Shown in pieces: positions 55,570 through 64,000 of a stretch of DNA of 64,000 bases. This DNA is from an uncultured Bacteroidales bacterium. Lineage in GTDB: Bacteria; Bacteroidota; Bacteroidia; Bacteroidales; F082. A program made the position numbers and the translations under genes. How positions within the stretch are numbered: the first letter of the stretch is position 1; every line of letters begins with the position of its first letter. A model generated the notes under the pieces. The model saw nothing but the letters and a program-made list of their open reading frames with translations. It was not told where the DNA came from and searched no databases. The stretch spans positions 62,001-126,000 of the forward strand of contig CAJOEP010000004.1 of the NCBI GenBank assembly GCA_905233445.1. The letters run 5' to 3'.

Positions 55570-55618
55570 GTTTCTGACGCGGTGCCAAAGAGGTGATGAT
55601 ATATTTTTTATTAAACAG

Positions 55619-55652
55619 AAACGAGATAGTGTGATTCATTGTCTCGTTTTTT
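55619..55652 (+). terminator. Intrinsic terminator after the AbiE-like pair
   Basis: AAACGAGA and TCTCGTTT form an 8-bp stem with a loop of about 15 nt and a following T run. It separates the pair from the convergent tubulin-protease operon. Confidence 0.8.
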
Positions 55653-55699
55653 GGATATTGCCAATAATAGTTATAATATGGACAATTCCAAAACATGAT

Positions 55700-56776
55700 T
55701 TAGTTTTCTCTGACAAGATTCTGGTTCAGCAATATTCCATTCAACATAGTTGAAATGTATTTTGCAAAATTCTCATCCTGTGAATAAATTCCTATTTCAT
55801 CAGATGAGTATTTGCTTGGGAAAGCTAATACCGCTTTAATACCAGTAGTGTTACCATATTTGACCATCCAACAACTCATCGTGAGGTATTCGTTCAATGG
55901 CACCAGTTTTATTCCGTGTTTTTTGTAGTAATTTGCAACAACTAAACTTATTTCACGATTCATCATCTCGAAATCGTTAAAAGTTATTTTGTGTATGTCT
56001 TTTTTAAGGTATTTTTCTTTGATTTTTTGAATGTCTTTACACATGTCTTTTGCAACATCTGCGCCTTGTGATGTCTCGTTTTCTCCAAAATTGATTAATC
56101 CTGTACTAAGATATCCGTTTTCTCCATCAATGCTTTCTTCGAACTTTTTAAAATCTTTGTTAACAGTTGTTTTGAAATATTTGTCACATAATTCATATTC
56201 TTTCTTCCATATAGTTTGCAGTTTAGTGTCCTCGTCCTTTTGTGTTATTGTTTTTATAATACTATCACATTCCTTGTTCATTAAAGCAATATTACCACTG
56301 CTTATATGCTCATTTTTTATCATATTGTGAAATATATCCATCGCTATTGGCACAATTTGATGCTCATAGTTATAATACGCTATTGTAACGGATCCACCTC
56401 GCATTGAATGGTTAAACAGTTTCTTGTTCATTTCGTAAAACTCATTGGGCTTGCTCTTGAAACCATAATAAAGAACATCTTCAAAAATGATTATTGTGTC
56501 GGTTGGGTTAAGGTCTTCAAACAACAGACCAATATCTTCGATATAGTTTGGAAATATGCCCAAATAGCGAGTCGACAATCCTTGCTCAATCTTGATCAAT
56601 TTATCAATAGACTCTTGAAGTTGCTTGTCTTGTTCGGAATCGTGATAAACATCATAGGCAAAACAAAGCACTGCAAACAGCATACCAACGGCAGCTGACT
56701 TAATGAATGTAATCAGAAGTTTTACAACTTTGTGGCGCTTAAGTCTATGTGACAGGCCATCTTTATTGTTATCCAT
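55700..56776 (-). CDS. Membrane-anchored protein of the tubulin-protease operon
   Basis: I do not recognise this 358-residue protein. It has a basic start (SHRLKRHKVVK), one membrane helix (about 20-42, LITFIKSAAVGMLFAVLCFAY), and then an alpha/beta domain of about 310 residues. That domain has a parallel-strand segment (DTIIIFEDVLYYGF, GGSVTIAYYN) and a C-terminal strand-rich end (IKAVLAFPSKYSSDEIGIYSQDENF). The positive-inside rule puts the domain outside the cytoplasm. It has no HKD motif, though the strand and end patterns faintly resemble PLD-like or TIR-like folds. It starts 20 bp after the protease gene. Confidence 0.6.
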   Translation of the reverse strand: MDNNKDGLSHRLKRHKVVKLLITFIKSAAVGMLFAVLCFAYDVYHDSEQDKQLQESIDKLIKIEQGLSTRYLGIFPNYIEDIGLLFEDLNPTDTIIIFEDVLYYGFKSKPNEFYEMNKKLFNHSMRGGSVTIAYYNYEHQIVPIAMDIFHNMIKNEHISSGNIALMNKECDSIIKTITQKDEDTKLQTIWKKEYELCDKYFKTTVNKDFKKFEESIDGENGYLSTGLINFGENETSQGADVAKDMCKDIQKIKEKYLKKDIHKITFNDFEMMNREISLVVANYYKKHGIKLVPLNEYLTMSCWMVKYGNTTGIKAVLAFPSKYSSDEIGIYSQDENFAKYISTMLNGILLNQNLVREN

Positions 56777-56795
56777 TTATGACTATTTCAATTTG

Positions 56796-59700
56796 TCACT
56801 TTTCAATATCCATGAGTTTTATCTCTTCCAAACCTACATTAACAATCTGTACCATTGTCATCTTGTCTTTGCATGAATATAGTACCGATGCCGGTGTCAT
56901 AGTGGCACTAAAATACTGTTTATAATCGTTTAACCAAGATTGCTTTTCATCGTTATTATCCCAATGTACAAACAACACAGACGACGGCTCGCAGGCGACA
57001 TTCAGTTGGAGGAATACCTTTGACGCATTTTCCAGAATACTGAATATTTCCTTATGCTGTCCTGAAGTTGTATCATAAAGATAATCGTATGTTTTTTTCT
57101 TCAACCAATAAGATATAACAGAGAAATCGTTTATATAATCGAACAGCCAGTCTTTTGTGGTGTCTTTCATATAGTATTTCCAATCCACAATTGCTTTCTC
57201 AGCTTTTTCTTTAGATGAAAAATCCAAAGTGTCGTTGTCGAAATAGTTATAGAGATTTAAGTTTCGCGTTATATCAGCCTTGTTGTTTTCAAAAAACTCA
57301 TCAAGTTTTGGTATTGACAACAATGGAATAAAAGGAATCTTGCTATTGATTTGCATTGCCTTCACATTGTCAGACTCATTTTCATACCATAATTTCAGAT
57401 TACCCCAGTAACCGTCGAAAGCATTATATATTCCCATCATTGTTTTTCTCAATTTGAGGAAATTGTCGATAAAATGCCCAGCGATGCGGCTGTTTATCGC
57501 CTTGAGATTTAGCTCAGCTTCAAGACGCTTTTTGTTGCGGGCGTATTTCTCAATCTCATCGTTAAGTTCCTCTTCCTTGTTCCTGATGTGAGTCTTGTAA
57601 TTACTATAGAACCATACCAAAACTGCAGCGCTCAAAGGAATCATACCGTATAAAAATCTCAATATCCATGTAATAATTACATTGATATTATCAATTATTG
57701 CATTTGCTGTTTCATTTGCTTGTGTCGCACCGATCTTGTACTTGACATATAACATTACAATCAATAAGACTAATAATCCAATTGCTGTTAATATGGAAAT
57801 CTTAACAGGTCTGCGTTTTTTTCTCTTAAACTCTTCAAGTTTTTCTGCTTTAGATGAACGCAAATCATTGACTTTTGAGCCTATATCGTCAATTTCCTGC
57901 TGCAATCGTTCGGATGTACGTTTCAGGATTTCAGTGCGTTTAGGTGCTGTCCCAAGATTTTGAATGAGCTTTAGATATTGGCTGTTTATGGTTTTGTACC
58001 TGTTGACATATTCCGACAGGTCATACTTCATCTCACTGATAAGATTCTGTATGATTTGTGCTTCGATTGCGGAGTCGCTTTGGTTAAACTGTACAATAGT
58101 TGAGTTTTTGCATCCCACCACTTTGATTTCGGTTTTGCATAATTGTGATATAATGCAAGCTCCATTAACCAATTGGGTATCTCCTACATAAGAATACGGT
58201 ATATAACAATAGCCGTTAATTCCAAAGTCTTTTCCCCAGGAGTTTCTGACTATGAATATACGTTCGTCGTCGCTGTATCCGCAAACAACCATTGCGTGAC
58301 GGTGGTTCTTTTTGTCACCATTCCCTTCTTTGATTTCCTGGTCTGACGGACGGCAGACGAATCCGTTAACGGGGTCGAATGAATCATATAGATTAAACGA
58401 TACAGCCACAGGGAAGCCGTCTTCAACCGCTGATTTGATAGCTTCTATTGATAGTTCAACATTCATTGCTTCCGCAACCATGTTGTTTTTGGCGTTTTCG
58501 TATGCAACGTCAGAGGGCTTTCTGTCGAAAACAGCATCGTCGTAAGGGCAGTCACTCTCCGAACAGATACCCAAAGTCTCCAAGCTTTTTATGCAATAAT
58601 AAAAACTGCTGCCGTTGTCTTTTTGCACAGATGCGTTTCCGTCAAGGTCTCTGGCATTATAATAAAGGAAGCTTTCGCTTAAATCATATTCGAGTTTCTT
58701 TTCCTTGTTTAGGATATATTCGTATATTCCAACCATAGAAAATGCCGAACACGAGCCCTGCTGTCCCTGGTTCTTGACGGGAGTGAAACTTGGACGTAAA
58801 TCAACGCTTTTTTTTGTAACAGTATGTGGTTGATATGTCTTTTCTAATGGAGTCTCCTCAATGTCACTTTTCAGCAAGCGAAAAGTCTGTCCTTTGTAAA
58901 CAAAACCGTTTTCAGTTAGGCGTTTTTCTTTCTCTTCACTTGATTTGATGCAACCCTCGAGTTGTCCTAGCAGTTCTTCCTTCTTCCTGATATCTGCTGT
59001 TGTTTCGCGGATTTTTGCTTTCAAAGACTTCAGCTCGTCGACAGGCAGATACACGTTACTATTTTCATCGACAGGTGTGTTCAACGGTCCTGGAGTTATT
59101 GTCTCCTTGCCAGTTTCTTCGTTTTTCGTTCTTGTTATCAGTTTGTTATTCTCATTGATAAAGAAATTAGCCGGATCTTTTGCCAAATCATCAAGAGTGT
59201 CATATTCATAGCTGAAAAGTTCACCGGAGAGCATCTCATTGTCTTCTCCAACAAGCATCGACATGATTCCCAATTTGTCAGGCAAAGACATGTTGTCATC
59301 ACTGATATATGATTTCATGTCTTTCTCAATGGCATCGAATCTTTCAACCATTTTGGGGACTATTATAGCGGCAATTTCATCTTGCGATTTGTTCGCTTCA
59401 ATCAATGGCAGAACCTCTTGGTTGAAAAATTCGCTGTAAACTTTAAGATGGTTTTGGACATGTTTATGCTGCTGGTAAGAAACTTTCTGTATGTCAACGG
59501 ATTTTTGTTGCACACCTTCACGCTCCATGAGGTAAAGATAAGTTCTGTTCAGCAGATACTGCACGAAATAATACTTGTCGAAATCAACGAAAGATACGCC
59601 GATTGCCGTGACGGGTTTGTTGTCATTAATATCAAGATTTGCATTAAATATATCATTATAACATTCAATATCAAGCATGGTAAGTTGGCAAATTACCTGC

Positions 59701-60362
59701 GTAATACCCTCGAAATCAAGATTAAGTGCGCGATTGTCAGAGTTACTGTTTTGCAATACGACAAAATGTGACAGCACAGGGTTGTCATTCTTGTAAGCCA
59801 CAAGTTCTTTAACCGTTTCCTGTGTCTGCTTTCTGAGTTTGGTGAATTGCGATTTCAAGTCATCCAATTTGTCACTTGTAGTCAGCAAATGCGCCAAATC
59901 AGAAGTAAATCCATATACGTCAACAACAAACCTTTGGTCAAGGTTTTTAACAATATCGATGATTTTTTTAACACTGCTGCAACTCTGTCCATTATATAGT
60001 GGCAAATATAAAATCAACAGCAAATCGTCTTCGAAGTCTGAGTTGATGGCAGTTAGAGTTCTGTTGTGCAACCGTGTGAAATAGTCTTTAAGATATTCTG
60101 ACTGACCATCAGGTCCTATTGTTTCTTCAACAGACAAAGCGGCATCATATTCGTCCTTAAAATCTCCAACGAAAACGTTATCGGATTTTTTTACCTCGGC
60201 TTGAACAGATATAATGCTAATTGCCCCATTATGTTCCTCGTTCCAAACAAAACTTTTGTGGTATGATGTTGTATCACCACCATACTTCATTAGGCATTTT
60301 TCTAATTCAATAGGCAGTGCACCAAATGCACTGCCTATGAAAATGTTTATTGAATGTCTCAT
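56796..60362 (-). CDS. Papain-type protease fused to membrane and coiled-coil parts
   Basis: This 1188-residue protein has no signal peptide. Residues 1-260 form an alpha/beta domain (see findings). Residues 300-500 are helical with a coiled coil (440-485). A papain-like C1 domain follows at about 515-740: Q532 and C538 in VKNQGQQGSCSAFS, H689 in HRHAMVV, N707 in VRNSWGKDFGINGY, the full catalytic set with normal spacing. Next come a coiled coil (780-845), two membrane helices (855-877 and 895-921), another coiled coil and a helical C-terminal domain. Its ATG overlaps the stop of the tubulin-like gene by ATGA. The protease domain is probably cytoplasmic. Confidence 0.85.
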   Translation of the reverse strand: MRHSINIFIGSAFGALPIELEKCLMKYGGDTTSYHKSFVWNEEHNGAISIISVQAEVKKSDNVFVGDFKDEYDAALSVEETIGPDGQSEYLKDYFTRLHNRTLTAINSDFEDDLLLILYLPLYNGQSCSSVKKIIDIVKNLDQRFVVDVYGFTSDLAHLLTTSDKLDDLKSQFTKLRKQTQETVKELVAYKNDNPVLSHFVVLQNSNSDNRALNLDFEGITQVICQLTMLDIECYNDIFNANLDINDNKPVTAIGVSFVDFDKYYFVQYLLNRTYLYLMEREGVQQKSVDIQKVSYQQHKHVQNHLKVYSEFFNQEVLPLIEANKSQDEIAAIIVPKMVERFDAIEKDMKSYISDDNMSLPDKLGIMSMLVGEDNEMLSGELFSYEYDTLDDLAKDPANFFINENNKLITRTKNEETGKETITPGPLNTPVDENSNVYLPVDELKSLKAKIRETTADIRKKEELLGQLEGCIKSSEEKEKRLTENGFVYKGQTFRLLKSDIEETPLEKTYQPHTVTKKSVDLRPSFTPVKNQGQQGSCSAFSMVGIYEYILNKEKKLEYDLSESFLYYNARDLDGNASVQKDNGSSFYYCIKSLETLGICSESDCPYDDAVFDRKPSDVAYENAKNNMVAEAMNVELSIEAIKSAVEDGFPVAVSFNLYDSFDPVNGFVCRPSDQEIKEGNGDKKNHRHAMVVCGYSDDERIFIVRNSWGKDFGINGYCYIPYSYVGDTQLVNGACIISQLCKTEIKVVGCKNSTIVQFNQSDSAIEAQIIQNLISEMKYDLSEYVNRYKTINSQYLKLIQNLGTAPKRTEILKRTSERLQQEIDDIGSKVNDLRSSKAEKLEEFKRKKRRPVKISILTAIGLLVLLIVMLYVKYKIGATQANETANAIIDNINVIITWILRFLYGMIPLSAAVLVWFYSNYKTHIRNKEEELNDEIEKYARNKKRLEAELNLKAINSRIAGHFIDNFLKLRKTMMGIYNAFDGYWGNLKLWYENESDNVKAMQINSKIPFIPLLSIPKLDEFFENNKADITRNLNLYNYFDNDTLDFSSKEKAEKAIVDWKYYMKDTTKDWLFDYINDFSVISYWLKKKTYDYLYDTTSGQHKEIFSILENASKVFLQLNVACEPSSVLFVHWDNNDEKQSWLNDYKQYFSATMTPASVLYSCKDKMTMVQIVNVGLEEIKLMDIEK

Positions 60363-63196
60363 TTCAATTTGTCTGATACATAAGTTAATTCATCGGTTAA
60401 AAGTCTGTTGACACCTGCATAAGCCACTTTGTTGATAGTGTCTAACTTTAAGCCAACCTGTGAATAATTGTCAAAATAATTGTTGCGAACATCCTCTAAC
60501 AACTGTTCGAATCCATCAAGATTGTGGCGTTTTCTGTCTTCCCATTCTTCGAGATAGTCGTCTTTTATATCTTTGATTTTCTTGCTGAATTCCTCAAATG
60601 CTTTGTCGCGCCAATTATCGGCAAGCTTAATCCAGCCTTTTGTCGTAGCGTGGTTTTTCTTGCTCTTGTCGTAATAAAAATAGGTGCTGTTTTCATTCTT
60701 GATTTTTTCGAGAATCAAACCCTTAACCCATAACTCAAGGCTTTCATCCTGTGATGTTTTCTTTGATGGGGTGAGTTTGAATTGCGATAGCTGCATGTCG
60801 CGTTCCATGTGTGCGTCTATATGGAAACTGACATCATTTTTTGTCTTGTACTTCTGAACGTATGAATTCACAGAGTTTATAACATATGGTGGGAAAGAAT
60901 AGAACAAGTGGTAAATGATAATGCGGTTTTTCATTCCAGTTGACACATAATTTACCTTATTGGCAATCTCATCGCCAGTAAATGTTTTCTCAAACTGTCC
61001 ACTAATTGCAGAATTGTCTTTGTTTTCAACACCCACGTAGTAGTTTTCGGCAGGATCCATTTCTCTCAATCCGTCAAGAGCTAAGCCGTTATAATCAAAC
61101 AATATCTGTGACTTATCCTTTAACTGTTTCATGATGAAATCGAACTGGTCAGTTTCATTTTTTTCATCGTTAGCCTTCAACTCATCTAGAACAGATTCAA
61201 GCGATTTGTTTGTCCAGTTTTTACACTTGTTAAGTGTGTGAGTATAATCCATTAATAATAATTTGACATCCTTGTCGGTCTTAACATCGAAATCGTCTAT
61301 TGTGTGGTTTATTTTCTTAATAAACTCGTCCATTCTTATGTCATCTTTGTTTATGGTGACCGAACGAGTATAGCGGTCAGACAGGTCAATCTGGAATAGA
61401 GAATTGCTGCTGGTCACATTTTGAAGCATAGCTAAATCATCAGCAAAAGAGGCATCAACGGCTTTAAGTCTGTCAGATATTTTTACTGCCTTATTTCTGT
61501 AGTTTTGCATATCGACTTTTAACATGTTGAAGAATACTATAGCTTCTTTGCGACGTGCGAGTTCGATCTTATGTTTTGTGTATAAAATCACTTTGTCTTG
61601 TATCTCATCGGCTTTTTCACGCTGTTTTCTAGATTTGCCTATTGCTTTTATACCAGTTAGCGCATTTATTGCCTTGAGATCACTAAGTGCTGTCTTTATC
61701 TTTTCCTCATCATTTTGTATCAATAATGTAAACTCGTCACTTTCTTCATTCATTTCTTTTAGGAACAATTGTACTTGTGAGTCGATTTCGGTCATTACAG
61801 CCAAAGCACCACCAACGCCACACTCGTCGTTCATGAGTTTATGATACAAATTCTTGAATGATTGCTCGACTTTTTCCGACAACATCTTTCGATTTTCCTC
61901 CATGTCCTTGGTTCTGACTTGGCCTTCAACATACGAATTGACGTTTTGAATATTGAAACTCAGATAATCGCTTTCATCAATTTCAAACAATCCGCGTTTG
62001 TCGTTTGGAGATTTGATAAAATCAATAACATCGTCCTTGTCATGTTCCCTAATCGCCACTTCATCAATCCATGCATTTGCTTTTCCATTGGCGTCAGTGC
62101 ATGTGTTCAATAAATCAAGGATAATCATTTTTGCGGCTTTTATAGCATAGACTTCACCGACGTTTTCTCCTCTGAACACCAATTCGCTGATACCCATACC
62201 AACGCCCCAAGCTTCCTTGTCATAAATTGCACGTTGTTCGTTGTCTTTGCATACATTGTCCAAAGCGCTGCCGACAGCAGAGTCAACACATCCGGCATTT
62301 GTCACCAATGCCAGGCTGATAACGTCCGTGAGTTGGTCGATTTTATCATAACTCATGCCTTGCTTGTTGACACCGTCAATTAATGTTACTGCGTCAAACG
62401 GATAGGGGTTGGTGATGAACAAATCCTTATCTGGTTCATACCCCTGATATTTCAATTTGATTTTGTCTCTACGTGTACCAGACATCAGCCAGTCGAGATC
62501 CAAAAGTGCGCCGTATGCGTTTGGTTTTACACGAGGTGTCTGATTTTCGCCAAGGTCGTTCTCAAATATTCCGGCGAGCATGGCGTAACCCATAATTTTG
62601 ACATTCTCAGATCTGGCAGCATCCCTTGCTATATATGCCACATCAATAAATGTACCGCTTCCAGTGCCACCGCAAATGGAAAAAACAATATGGATTTCAA
62701 AACTGCTTCCTGATTCAATTTCATATTTTTTATTATCTTGATTCCTTGCATTTGTTATATCTATGATGGCCTGTTTTATTGCGGCATTTATCTGTTTCGC
62801 ATTCGAAATAAGAACAAAACGGCCATTTGAACGAATCTGGCCGGCTCCGGCATTTCTTAGAGTGGCAATTCCTTTGAGGTTTTGTTGATTCTGCGGCATC
62901 CAAGAGTACAGCTCTTCCTTGTAATACTCATAAAGTCTGTTTGGATTGTCAATCTTCAACTGTACCTGCTCGTTTTTGCTCAAGCACATTTTTTCGTTTT
63001 CAATAAGACCTTTTTTGTTGACATGGGCATTCACTTCTTTTGTGAATTCCTGCATGTCAGTGTCAATTCCAAGGAAACGTATTGACGGAGGGATCTCCCC
63101 ATATGTTTCCTCAAACATTTTCTTTGTGCGAATAAGAGTTTTTACACCTGTGCCGCCTAAACCTATGTAAAGGCGTTTGCTGATTTTTGTTGCCAT
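60359..63196 (-). CDS. Tubulin/FtsZ-like GTPase (Tubulin_2 type)
   Basis: This 945-residue protein has an N-terminal GTPase of tubulin type: first glycine loop LYIGLGGTGVKTL (residues 9-21), FLGIDTDMQEF with the ribose-contact aspartates, a RNAGAGQIRSNGRF loop and the tubulin signature CGGTGSGTF (T4 loop, 175-183). About 500 further residues are helical with coiled-coil stretches (KHKIELARRKEAI, DDYLEEWEDRKRHN). It fits the Tubulin_2 family of large bacterial tubulin-like proteins rather than FtsZ, which is shorter and has a GGG start to the signature. It lies 17 bp after the upstream gene and is coupled to the protease gene by ATGA. Confidence 0.85.
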   Translation of the reverse strand: MATKISKRLYIGLGGTGVKTLIRTKKMFEETYGEIPPSIRFLGIDTDMQEFTKEVNAHVNKKGLIENEKMCLSKNEQVQLKIDNPNRLYEYYKEELYSWMPQNQQNLKGIATLRNAGAGQIRSNGRFVLISNAKQINAAIKQAIIDITNARNQDNKKYEIESGSSFEIHIVFSICGGTGSGTFIDVAYIARDAARSENVKIMGYAMLAGIFENDLGENQTPRVKPNAYGALLDLDWLMSGTRRDKIKLKYQGYEPDKDLFITNPYPFDAVTLIDGVNKQGMSYDKIDQLTDVISLALVTNAGCVDSAVGSALDNVCKDNEQRAIYDKEAWGVGMGISELVFRGENVGEVYAIKAAKMIILDLLNTCTDANGKANAWIDEVAIREHDKDDVIDFIKSPNDKRGLFEIDESDYLSFNIQNVNSYVEGQVRTKDMEENRKMLSEKVEQSFKNLYHKLMNDECGVGGALAVMTEIDSQVQLFLKEMNEESDEFTLLIQNDEEKIKTALSDLKAINALTGIKAIGKSRKQREKADEIQDKVILYTKHKIELARRKEAIVFFNMLKVDMQNYRNKAVKISDRLKAVDASFADDLAMLQNVTSSNSLFQIDLSDRYTRSVTINKDDIRMDEFIKKINHTIDDFDVKTDKDVKLLLMDYTHTLNKCKNWTNKSLESVLDELKANDEKNETDQFDFIMKQLKDKSQILFDYNGLALDGLREMDPAENYYVGVENKDNSAISGQFEKTFTGDEIANKVNYVSTGMKNRIIIYHLFYSFPPYVINSVNSYVQKYKTKNDVSFHIDAHMERDMQLSQFKLTPSKKTSQDESLELWVKGLILEKIKNENSTYFYYDKSKKNHATTKGWIKLADNWRDKAFEEFSKKIKDIKDDYLEEWEDRKRHNLDGFEQLLEDVRNNYFDNYSQVGLKLDTINKVAYAGVNRLLTDELTYVSDKLK

Positions 63197-63213
63197 ATTA
63201 TTAATTTTTTAAT

Positions 63214-64000
63214 TTAACTTACGATGATTTGAACACTTTGTTTTAAACTGTTGGTAATTTTATATTCGACTTCTCTGTCCAAGGTCAGTTCGTATGGTTT
63301 TATAATATATTTGTCATCAAGTTTAATTCTGACAGTCTTGCTTGAAGGCTTGATTAATACAGCCCCATCACACCACATGTCATTGACACTATATAAGATC
63401 TCTCCTGTAAATAATTTATTCAAAAGGCTTTGCTTTTTATATTTGTTGTCACATAACACTATCATTCTGTATTTGTTTTTGGATTTATGCAAATAATAAG
63501 CTCCGTTAATGTCAATTGCCACTTTAATCTTTGGATAATACACTCTTTTAATAATCAAAAACCATAAAACAAGGATACATATTATTAATATACCTAAAAA
63601 CGATAAAATTGAATCAACCCAAACTCGCAGTTTGTTAGATACATGTCTGACTTTGACTACAATTGGTGTTTGAGTATCCTTATCTTCATCGAGTAATAAA
63701 GTTTTGTCTGATATTGTACAATTATTGATTCTGTCGATTCCAGGATTTTCGACCATTTTTAAAACATAATGATAATCGCGATCAATGTCCTCAGAATAAA
63801 GCGTTTTAGCCGTTAAAACAATCCTAATGCTAATTTGTTGGTGAAATTCCTCGTCACAATTCTCCAATCTAATACATATTGTATTATTTTCGGATTTTAC
63901 TCCATCAACATAAAGTTCCACATCTTCAGGAGATGTTTTGGCGTATTTATTATCAGGCATCCTCTGATATAGTTCAAACACCAAATTGCCATTCAATTCC
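63214..64000 (-). CDS. Bitopic membrane protein, cut by window end
   Basis: The frame is open to the window edge (the TTG at 63996 is not a credible start), so only the last 261 or so residues are visible. They comprise an extracytoplasmic beta-rich part (DVELYVDGVKS, ISIRIVLTAKTLYSED, PIVVKVRHVSNK), one membrane helix (about 127-150, DSILSFLGILIICILVLWFLI) and a cytoplasmic beta-rich domain of about 110 residues (AIDINGAYYLHK to QSVQIIVS). It may be the end of a larger surface-sensing protein. It precedes the tubulin-like gene by 17 bp and belongs to its operon. Confidence 0.6.
   Translation of the reverse strand, partial: ELNGNLVFELYQRMPDNKYAKTSPEDVELYVDGVKSENNTICIRLENCDEEFHQQISIRIVLTAKTLYSEDIDRDYHYVLKMVENPGIDRINNCTISDKTLLLDEDKDTQTPIVVKVRHVSNKLRVWVDSILSFLGILIICILVLWFLIIKRVYYPKIKVAIDINGAYYLHKSKNKYRMIVLCDNKYKKQSLLNKLFTGEILYSVNDMWCDGAVLIKPSSKTVRIKLDDKYIIKPYELTLDREVEYKITNSLKQSVQIIVS

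Overview
The window is a chromosomal segment from a member of the Bacteroidota, most likely an uncultured Bacteroidales-type organism. The evidence is the recurring TAnnTTTG promoter box, a C-terminal type IX secretion sorting domain (18.6-20.1 kb), a GldB-like lipoprotein, BACON-like and FISUMP-like surface lipoproteins, a TonB-dependent receptor with a carboxypeptidase-regulatory-like N-terminus, and Bacteroidota-style gene neighbourhoods. No rRNA, tRNA, CRISPR array or insertion-sequence transposase was found.

Layout: 0-6.8 kb is a surface-polysaccharide region. A plus-strand run carries a glycosyltransferase, cytidylyltransferase, NeuB-type synthase, KdsC-type phosphatase, acyltransferase and a large transferase. 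It meets minus-strand wecB and wecC. 6.8-11.9 kb is the F1Fo ATP synthase operon atpBEFHAG without atpD or atpC; wecC starts 3 bp after atpG. 12-16.2 kb has two partly duplicated BACON-type lipoproteins and a membrane-anchored propeller/AraC regulator. 16.2-18.4 kb holds a GHMP kinase and HMG-CoA reductase. 18.5-21.4 kb holds a secreted double-thioredoxin protein and a fucose-isomerase-like protein bracketed by heptamer repeats. 21.4-28.8 kb is housekeeping: groEL/ES, secG, a TPR protein, lptE, a sigma-54 activator and pheT.

28.9-39.4 kb is accessory. It has a HipB-HipS-HipT-like toxin-antitoxin set, an AlkZ-like protein, two acetyltransferases, small unknown proteins behind a highly structured leader, a DUF2442 antitoxin with only a stub of its toxin, an ORF6N protein split by one stop codon and a broken M24 peptidase. 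Several genes in this stretch carry small deletions, frameshifts or stops. A predicted small RNA with promoter and terminator lies at about 33.7-33.8 kb. 39.1-53.4 kb returns to mostly core genes: a second M24 peptidase, outer-membrane beta-barrels, a nitrilase-fold protein lacking its cysteine, a nucleoside phosphorylase, cinA, gldB-like, yifB, hicAB, a TonB receptor and rpmB.

53.5-64 kb starts with a DegT-type aminotransferase and an AbiE-like pair. It then holds the most unusual locus: a minus-strand operon coding for a bitopic membrane protein (cut by the window edge), a 945-residue tubulin/FtsZ-like GTPase, a 1188-residue protein with an intact papain-type catalytic set and two membrane helices, and a further membrane-anchored protein. 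The GTPase and protease genes overlap by ATGA, so they are probably made together. I read this as a candidate membrane-associated tubulin-protease system of unknown function; a defence or stress role is inferred only from its AbiE neighbour.

The DNA also carries several repeat families: REP-like hairpins with a GTTTCGCTCGRAATGAC core, TAGAGACG/CGTCTCTA palindromes (two inside a coding frame), and heptamer tandem repeats (one inside the gldB-like signal peptide).
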